Position numbers and translations under genes: made by a program. The notes under the pieces are model-generated. The model saw only the letters and a list, made by a program, of their open reading frames with translations. It was not told where the DNA came from and searched no databases. From assembly GCA_937891895.1 (NCBI GenBank), contig CALATN010000235.1, positions 1 through 10,804 of the forward strand: a stretch of 10,804 nucleotides of DNA. Direction: 5' to 3'. Source of the DNA: an uncultured Clostridia bacterium (GTDB taxonomy: Bacteria > Bacillota > Clostridia > Oscillospirales > Ruminococcaceae). Below, piece after piece: positions 5,560 to 10,804 of the stretch. Every line of letters begins with the position of its first letter. Position 1 is the first letter of the stretch.

Positions 5560-7074
5560 TTATCTTTTCTTCAGTTTTTTCAAGTAACTTAAAATTATCT
5601 GCATTCCTTCCGTTTTTCTGTAAACTAAAAATGCACAGGCAGATGAAACAATAAATATTGCAATTGCATTAATCAGCCAATCGGCAAAGCTATTAATATT
5701 CAATTTACTGTTTACGAATATAACCAAAACACATATTATAGATATTACCAAAAAGTTCTTAGCTAGCTCTAAGTAATATCCGCCTGTTTTTTTGTTAAAA
5801 AACTCTTTGAACAGTATTGCGGGTTCATACCAGAAATAGGTCAACAGTCTTGCCAGAGCAGAAGCAAATATAATTCCAGCTATTCCTATGAGTCTGCCCA
5901 AAGCCACTGACAAAATTATATTCAATGCTGCACAAGCTATCATTGCCCACTTTGTTTTTTTATAAAGTCCTGTTGCCTCTCTGTATGACCATAAAGGCTG
6001 AAGAACACAGGAAAGATACATATTGACACCAATAGCGATAACAACCAGATTATCAAAGATATAATCATTACCTATCCATAAGTAAATAAAGTCGTTAATC
6101 AGCCCGACATAACAAGGAACTACAACACACGATGCCATAAAACCTATTGTCTGACAGCTGCTAAAAACCTTATACCTTTTCTCATAGCTTTCTGTCACAA
6201 TCAGATTTCCGATTGAAGCTGTCACTGCAGAGAAAACCAATGTATAAAATCCCATTAAGTTTGTCTGAATCATCAGATAATTGGAATAATATCCGACTGC
6301 AATTGTTCCGATAATAACAGATATAATTATATTATCGGTTGCATTCAACACAACGCTTACAAATTTTATTATAAATACAGAAGACAGATTTTCAATAATC
6401 CCCTTTTTTTCCTCTTTCGACAATTCAGATGTACTGTTTAACATCGGATATTCATTGGTTGCAATATGAGAGGAATAAAAATTGCTGACAATAACACTAA
6501 TCGTACCTATCGCAAGATATACAATATAGTTTTTAAGCAATAATATTGAGATTATCTGTAAAACACTTTTCAGTATATTTGTAACCATTGAAACCTTTAC
6601 AACCCTGTAATTCTTTTGGTCAGCTGTCAGAATGGCTGTCTTATATACATAGATGTATGAAGCCATTACATTTGCCAACGCAAAAAAATAATATACATAC
6701 ATCAGTGGTATTTTTTCTGGAAGATTAATTATATATGGTAAAAATGGTACCAATAAAATGCCCGCAATAAAAACAACTACTGCTATTACCACATATACTT
6801 TCTTATAATAATTGACCAAAGCTGAAAGCTTATTATAATCCTTACGTGCCAACGGTTCATAAAAGCTGTATACCATTGCAATCCCAAAGCCTAAATCAGC
6901 CATCGACAACAGATTTAAAACGTCGGAAAACAAACCATTCAAGCCAAGATACTCAATACCAAATCCCCATATAAATACTGTTCTTGACACAAAAGCCAAC
7001 AAAAGTGTTATCAACTTAAACAGAAGATTATATATAATGTTTTTTATTGCATATTCACTTCTGGTATTTCCCAT
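5560..7074 (-). CDS. Wzx-type polysaccharide flippase (lipid-linked oligosaccharide export)
   Basis: This multi-pass inner-membrane protein of the MVF/MATE-like polysaccharide biosynthesis family is expected to flip undecaprenyl-linked repeat units to the outer face. It is hydrophobic along its whole 504 residues, with about 12-14 predicted helices, for example 94-113, 124-144 and 241-262. The N-terminus shows the family pattern of an amphipathic start (SEYAIKNIIYNLLFKL), then EYLGLNGLF (41-49) and LLSMADLGFGIA (55-66). A basic C-terminal tail (LKKLKKR) follows the last helix. I chose ATG at 7074, because GAGG lies 10 bases before it. The ATG at 7083 overlaps the upstream stop in an ATGA arrangement but has GAGG almost touching it. 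It is the last gene of the leftward operon and is translationally coupled to the pyruvyl transferase gene. The substrate cannot be told from sequence. Confidence 0.9.
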   Translation of the reverse strand: MGNTRSEYAIKNIIYNLLFKLITLLLAFVSRTVFIWGFGIEYLGLNGLFSDVLNLLSMADLGFGIAMVYSFYEPLARKDYNKLSALVNYYKKVYVVIAVVVFIAGILLVPFLPYIINLPEKIPLMYVYYFFALANVMASYIYVYKTAILTADQKNYRVVKVSMVTNILKSVLQIISILLLKNYIVYLAIGTISVIVSNFYSSHIATNEYPMLNSTSELSKEEKKGIIENLSSVFIIKFVSVVLNATDNIIISVIIGTIAVGYYSNYLMIQTNLMGFYTLVFSAVTASIGNLIVTESYEKRYKVFSSCQTIGFMASCVVVPCYVGLINDFIYLWIGNDYIFDNLVVIAIGVNMYLSCVLQPLWSYREATGLYKKTKWAMIACAALNIILSVALGRLIGIAGIIFASALARLLTYFWYEPAILFKEFFNKKTGGYYLELAKNFLVISIICVLVIFVNSKLNINSFADWLINAIAIFIVSSACAFLVYRKTEGMQIILSYLKKLKKR

Positions 7075-7079
7075 TATTT

Positions 7080-8321
7080 TCATTCCTCATTCAGCACTAT
7101 TCTTCTTAAGTATCTCTTTCGGATATCATACAGTTTTTTATGATTTTTTGAATCAACAATATCCGCCATTTCCTTTAATTCATCATACATATTTATAAGC
7201 TTTGTATCATCAATGTCATCAATATGAATTATATGCTTTTCAGGAACTACATCTGCATTGTCGCAAGCCCCTTTCAATTTTCCCTCATAATATCCGTCAT
7301 TGTCGCAAATAACGCCAATGCACGGTTTGTTGCTTCCAAGTGCAAGGATTAAAGGATGATACTTGAAAGAAATAGAAAACATGCAATGCTTATATATGGA
7401 AAATATTTCGTACATCGACTTTATTTCAGTATATGCAAAAACCTTTTCAGGACACGATGACTTTTTCTTTAAATAGTCAATATACTCTATTGCCTTATTA
7501 TCAGCATTATCAAATATTGTCAAGACAACATTTCTGCCCTCTTGAAGAATATGGTCAAGCAATTCAGCCAGTCTGTTAACCACATATTTCCCGCCATGTG
7601 CTGCTTTGTCAATCCATGACATAAGTTCAATAACAACATAATTTTCATACATTGGTACACTGTCATAGCAATCATTCACGAAAAACAAATCATCGGGACC
7701 GCAAAAAAAGTTTCTGTAATTCAATTCATCAAGCAATTTAGCCGTATAATTTTTTCCGTCACGAATCATTATTTCATTTATATAAGGAAGAGCATCTGCT
7801 ATGCAGTATTTCCATTTTTTCATAGGACCTATTGAATTTCCCAGCATATAGACTGGCTTCCCCAAATAGCCTGCAACCACCATCTGTAGCGCAAAGATAT
7901 TATTAGAATATCTCCACGAATGCTGAAGATATCCTCCGCCGTTGAACAGCATTACATCAAGTTTCTTAATGCTGTTTAAAAATTCACAGTTCAGGTAATC
8001 AAGTTTTCCGCTGATTGTTTTTTTGTATTTGGATTCAAAAAAAGGTTTCTTATTGATAAGCTTATTACAAATATAATCGATTGCTTTTTCAATAAACTTT
8101 CTTCTGATTTTGGGTTCCTCCACGACTTTGATTCTGTTCATCAGATACTGATTCAGAAGATTATCATTCAGATTCTGTAAAGTCATATTTTTATCCGGAG
8201 TAAAAATACTTATTTCCACATCATCTGACAGTTCAAGAATATCCTGAACATTATGTACCATCATTGCATAGTCACCAAAATCTGAACTTCCGGTAGCACC
8301 GTATAATCCTATTATCTTCAT
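7080..8321 (-). CDS. Polysaccharide pyruvyl transferase family protein
   Basis: Members of this family (CsaB-like, GT-B-type fold) transfer pyruvate from phosphoenolpyruvate onto a sugar of a surface glycan as a ketal, acting in the cytosol. The 413-residue protein starts MKIIGLYGATGSSDFGDYAM, a Gly-rich first strand with the family's N/D-FGD signature. Further landmarks are NGGGYLQ (127-133), GNSIGP (161-166), IRD (186-188) and the C-terminal SFKYHPLILALGSNKPCIGV (318-337), which carries the conserved R/K-x-H block near the active site. GAGG lies 5 bases before the start (complement of 8327-8330). The gene follows the HAD hydrolase by 35 bases, and its stop codon is close to or overlaps the flippase start. 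Some family members have other or unknown roles, so pyruvylation is likely but not proved. Confidence 0.87.
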   Translation of the reverse strand: MKIIGLYGATGSSDFGDYAMMVHNVQDILELSDDVEISIFTPDKNMTLQNLNDNLLNQYLMNRIKVVEEPKIRRKFIEKAIDYICNKLINKKPFFESKYKKTISGKLDYLNCEFLNSIKKLDVMLFNGGGYLQHSWRYSNNIFALQMVVAGYLGKPVYMLGNSIGPMKKWKYCIADALPYINEIMIRDGKNYTAKLLDELNYRNFFCGPDDLFFVNDCYDSVPMYENYVVIELMSWIDKAAHGGKYVVNRLAELLDHILQEGRNVVLTIFDNADNKAIEYIDYLKKKSSCPEKVFAYTEIKSMYEIFSIYKHCMFSISFKYHPLILALGSNKPCIGVICDNDGYYEGKLKGACDNADVVPEKHIIHIDDIDDTKLINMYDELKEMADIVDSKNHKKLYDIRKRYLRRIVLNEE

Positions 8322-8356
8322 TTATACCTCTTCTGTTTGTATATCTTGTATTCTTA

Positions 8357-8992
8357 TTAATCAAAAAGTAATTTTATTTTTTCAGCGATCTGATACAGAT
8401 TGTCATATGAATATAAATTCCGATTATCCCAATAGTCCCTGCTTCTAAAGCCACGATTCAATAAATATAATTCAATACTGTCAGTACCGCTTATACAATC
8501 GCCTTCCGTGTCACCGACAACAATGTTCATTTCCCCAAGATTACTCAGTATATATTCTTTCTTATTAAGACTTGCATTGGTCGGTGAAACAATTACTATA
8601 TCATCCAAAAAATCAGATTGCTCTGAGGATTTCAAAAAATTGTACAAGCCTTCTTTATTTTTTCGTGCTGTGACTACAATAATTCTGAAGTCATAACTTT
8701 TCAAAATTGTTAAAAAGTCTTCAGCGTCTGAATACCAGGTATCAAGACAAAGATACTTTTCCGCTTCAATTCTGTTCACCCATTCCTTCGTTATTTCATC
8801 AGCTGTACTGTCATCAAGCTTCTTTATATTACTTAAATATGTTTTTGTACTATTTCCGTCTGATTTGTATTTGAGATAATCTTCAATGCCGATATCTATT
8901 TTTCGATTGTTCAGAATATCCTGAAGCACCACTTCATGCCGTCTTTTACTGTCAAGCAACGTTCCGTCCAAATCAAGAAATGCTTTCCTCAT
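8357..8992 (-). CDS. HAD-superfamily hydrolase (probable phosphatase)
   Basis: All four HAD motifs are visible in this 211-residue soluble protein. Motif I is DLDGT (7-11), with nucleophile D7 and general acid D9. Motif II is T108 in VVTAR. Motif III is K144 or K145. Motif IV is GDTEGD (160-165). An alpha-helical cap insert lies at about 15-85, between motif I and motif II, as in class C1 (phosphoglycolate-phosphatase-like) enzymes. The start overlaps the end of the ATP-grasp gene by 20 bases, with GAGG 9 bases upstream inside that gene, so the two are probably translated together. That arrangement suggests the hydrolase removes a phosphate from a substrate made or used by the ligase or by the sugar pathway. 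The actual substrate is not evident. Length is normal for a stand-alone HAD enzyme. Confidence 0.87.
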   Translation of the reverse strand: MRKAFLDLDGTLLDSKRRHEVVLQDILNNRKIDIGIEDYLKYKSDGNSTKTYLSNIKKLDDSTADEITKEWVNRIEAEKYLCLDTWYSDAEDFLTILKSYDFRIIVVTARKNKEGLYNFLKSSEQSDFLDDIVIVSPTNASLNKKEYILSNLGEMNIVVGDTEGDCISGTDSIELYLLNRGFRSRDYWDNRNLYSYDNLYQIAEKIKLLFD

Positions 8993-9905
8993 ATACTATT
9001 TCCTCATAATATCTTGTTACAACGCTATTCCACTTCACATCAGCATTTATTTCACCAATATATTCCGTTCCATTGAAAAGCTTTAAAAAGCTATTGATGA
9101 ATTCAGGCGAAACAGCTATTGTTGCTGCACCGCATCCTGAAAATCTGTAATTTATTTCTATAAACCAAAATACATTGTTTTTATCTTTGATAAACTGCAT
9201 ATTTGAAAAACCGGGAAGTGTAAAATTCTTAAGAATTTTTTTCACTGTCGTGATAAGTTCATCTTGTTTCTCAACTTTGACTTTAGTTGCCACTCCGCTT
9301 TTCACTTCTAATCTTTTACGCGGAACAATATATACAGGATTACCATTTTTATCAGCTAATATATCAACCGTATACTCTTCTCCTTCTACAAAACGCTGCA
9401 GAAATTTCTTATCGGCAACATAATCAGGAGATATCTCCCCCGCTTCAAGTATTTTGATGCCTTTGCTTCCGACACCTATACGATCTCTCAGTATCCTCTT
9501 TATTGTAATATCATCTTTATCAAGAATCTCTGAAACATTTACTCCCAATTCTTCAATTTTTCTGCTGCAGATATACTTATCCCTGCACAAATCAATTACA
9601 GATATATCGGGAATTATACACGAACACCCAATTTCCTCCTTATGCTTTGACAGCACATATATCTCAATATCATTAACAGGTATGAGTATATCTACTTTTC
9701 TTGTGCTGACTATTTCCTTTATTACAGTGATATATTCCGCATCATCAGCATATGGAACCTGCTGATAATAATCGACCATCTGACTTCCCGCTGTATATCC
9801 GAATGGGTTAATATCTACCCCAATAATAACATTACCTGATTGTTTAAAGTTTTTTATCAATCCAATACTTGTTGCAGTTCCAACCGATGTAATCAATATA
9901 TTCAA
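8973..9905 (-). CDS. ATP-grasp ligase (carbamoyl-phosphate-synthase-large-chain-like)
   Basis: ATP-grasp enzymes couple ATP cleavage to C-N ligation through an acyl-phosphate. The 310-residue protein begins with a Rossmann-like pre-ATP-grasp domain (MNILITSVGTATSIGLI, 1-17, and VDINP, 30-34). The ATP-grasp fold starts near DK (109-110). It includes the Gly-rich RIGVGSKGI (142-150), the hinge QRFVEGEEYTVDIL (170-183), PRKRLEV (195-201) and the metal-binding block FIEINYRFSGC (248-258) with E250 and N252. The start is TTG at 9905-9903, supported by AAAGGAGG ending 7 bases before it (complement of 9913-9920); no ATG fits better. It follows the aminotransferase by 24 bases and overlaps the HAD gene by 20. 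The context suggests ligation of an amino acid or carboxylate to an amino sugar or glycan precursor. That is inference; the substrates are unknown. Confidence 0.87.
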   Translation of the reverse strand: MNILITSVGTATSIGLIKNFKQSGNVIIGVDINPFGYTAGSQMVDYYQQVPYADDAEYITVIKEIVSTRKVDILIPVNDIEIYVLSKHKEEIGCSCIIPDISVIDLCRDKYICSRKIEELGVNVSEILDKDDITIKRILRDRIGVGSKGIKILEAGEISPDYVADKKFLQRFVEGEEYTVDILADKNGNPVYIVPRKRLEVKSGVATKVKVEKQDELITTVKKILKNFTLPGFSNMQFIKDKNNVFWFIEINYRFSGCGAATIAVSPEFINSFLKLFNGTEYIGEINADVKWNSVVTRYYEEIVYEESIS

Positions 9906-9929
9906 ACCTGTTCCTCCTTTACGCTGAAT

Positions 9930-10804
9930 TCAGAATGCATTTACGGTACTGATAACATAGCTTATTTCATCGTCACTCATTCCATAATACATAGGCAGAC
10001 TCAGCTCCGTTGCACTGATTTCCTCAGCAATCGGAAAGTCGCCCTTCTTATAGCCAAGTTTCTTATAACATTCCTGCATATGCATCGGTATCGGATAATG
10101 CTTGTTAGTTCCTATTCCGCTTTCGTTAAGGTACTTTTCAAGCTCATTTCTTCTATTGCTCCTAATACCGAAAATGTGCCATACAGGTAATACATCATCC
10201 ATAACATATGGAAGTATTACATCAGGATTTGTGATACCATCCATATAAAGCTTAGCAATCCTGCGTCTTTCAGTATTCATCTTTTCAAGTATCGGAAGCT
10301 TAGCTGATAAAAAAGCAGCCTGAAGCTCATCAAGACGTGAATTGTTACCCTGATAAATATGGTGATATTTGTAATCGGAACCGTAATTCCCGAGCGCACG
10401 GATTTTATCTGCAAGCTCCTTGTTATTTGTTACAACTGCACCTGCATCTCCGAGAGCACCAAGATTTTTTCCAGGGTAAAAACTGAAGCCTGCCGCGTCA
10501 CCAAAGGTACCCACTTTTCTTCCCTTATAAACAGCACCGTGAGCCTGTGCGCAATCTTCTACCACAAACAAGCCATATTTTTCGGCAATTGCAGTAATCA
10601 GCTCCATATCACAAGGCTGTCCATACAGATGAACAGGCATAATCGCTTTTGTTCTGTCAGTAAGCTTTTCTTCTATTTTTGATGAATCAATATTGAATGT
10701 ACGGATATCAGGCTCAACAAATATCGGCGTTGCTCCAACGTATGTTACCGCAAGCGCTGTTGCAATATATGTATTTGACGGTACAATAACTTCATCTCCA
10801 GCAC
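9930..10804 (-). CDS. DegT/DnrJ/EryC1-family sugar aminotransferase (5' end outside window)
   Basis: This PLP enzyme converts a nucleotide-linked keto sugar to an amino sugar. The frame is open to the right edge (290 full codons visible), so the true start is beyond 10804; the internal Met at 10640 is not the start. Numbering from the first full codon, [17 protein letters not shown] (2-18), [10 protein letters not shown] (23-32), [11 protein letters not shown] (52-62), [11 protein letters not shown] (80-90, with D83 and Q86 near the PLP ring), [16 protein letters not shown] (106-121, with PLP lysine K112), [12 protein letters not shown] (152-163) and HYPIPMHMQ (235-243) are visible. The pattern resembles the FdtB/QdtB group, which makes dTDP-3-amino-3,6-dideoxyhexoses, but the exact sugar and position are inferred. 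It is the first visible gene of the leftward operon and ends 24 bases before the ligase start. Confidence 0.92.
   Translation of the reverse strand, partial: AGDEVIVPSNTYIATALAVTYVGATPIFVEPDIRTFNIDSSKIEEKLTDRTKAIMPVHLYGQPCDMELITAIAEKYGLFVVEDCAQAHGAVYKGRKVGTFGDAAGFSFYPGKNLGALGDAGAVVTNNKELADKIRALGNYGSDYKYHHIYQGNNSRLDELQAAFLSAKLPILEKMNTERRRIAKLYMDGITNPDVILPYVMDDVLPVWHIFGIRSNRRNELEKYLNESGIGTNKHYPIPMHMQECYKKLGYKKGDFPIAEEISATELSLPMYYGMSDDEISYVISTVNAF

Noticed and set aside
9930..10640. Aminotransferase starting at the Met at 10640
   Set aside because: The upstream codons to the window edge encode the conserved family N-terminus ([14 protein letters not shown]), so this Met is internal.

Overview
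The window looks like a chromosomal segment of a low-to-mid GC Firmicute of the Ruminococcus / Oscillospiraceae type. This rests on a T-box leader, AGGAGG-type ribosome binding sites, a surface-anchored GH5 glucanase with a Thr-rich linker, and an ECF-type transporter gene. The genus is an inference.

Left part (1-5540). A partial, leftward ECF-transporter S-component gene (1-223) is divergent from a rightward tryptophan T-box leader (about 398-692). The leader controls trpB (823-2043), which has no trpA beside it. A 13-residue ORF with a good Shine-Dalgarno site sits between the T-box terminator and trpB. Next come three units, each with its own promoter and terminator. They are trpB, a lipoprotein GH5 endoglucanase (2175-3617), and an isolated phage baseplate/tail-fibre-like gene (3791-5464). 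The phage-like gene has a leader hairpin that resembles an intrinsic terminator placed just upstream of its ribosome binding site.

Right part (5560-10804). A tightly packed leftward operon encodes surface-polysaccharide functions. In transcription order these are a DegT-family sugar aminotransferase (start outside the window), an ATP-grasp ligase (TTG start), a HAD hydrolase, a polysaccharide pyruvyl transferase family protein, and a Wzx-type flippase. Gene spacings run from a small gap to overlaps, so co-translation is likely. The proposed logic is that an amino sugar is made, the glycan is decorated by the ligase and pyruvyl transferase, and the lipid-linked unit is flipped across the membrane. 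A strong hairpin at 5497-5536 separates this operon from the convergent phage-like gene.

The points most worth a second look are the small ORF and orphan trpB behind a Trp T-box, the solitary phage-tail-like gene with its leader hairpin and internal codon-usage switch, and the ATP-grasp/HAD/pyruvyl-transferase set. No CRISPR array, tRNA, rRNA, insertion sequence or integrase was seen.
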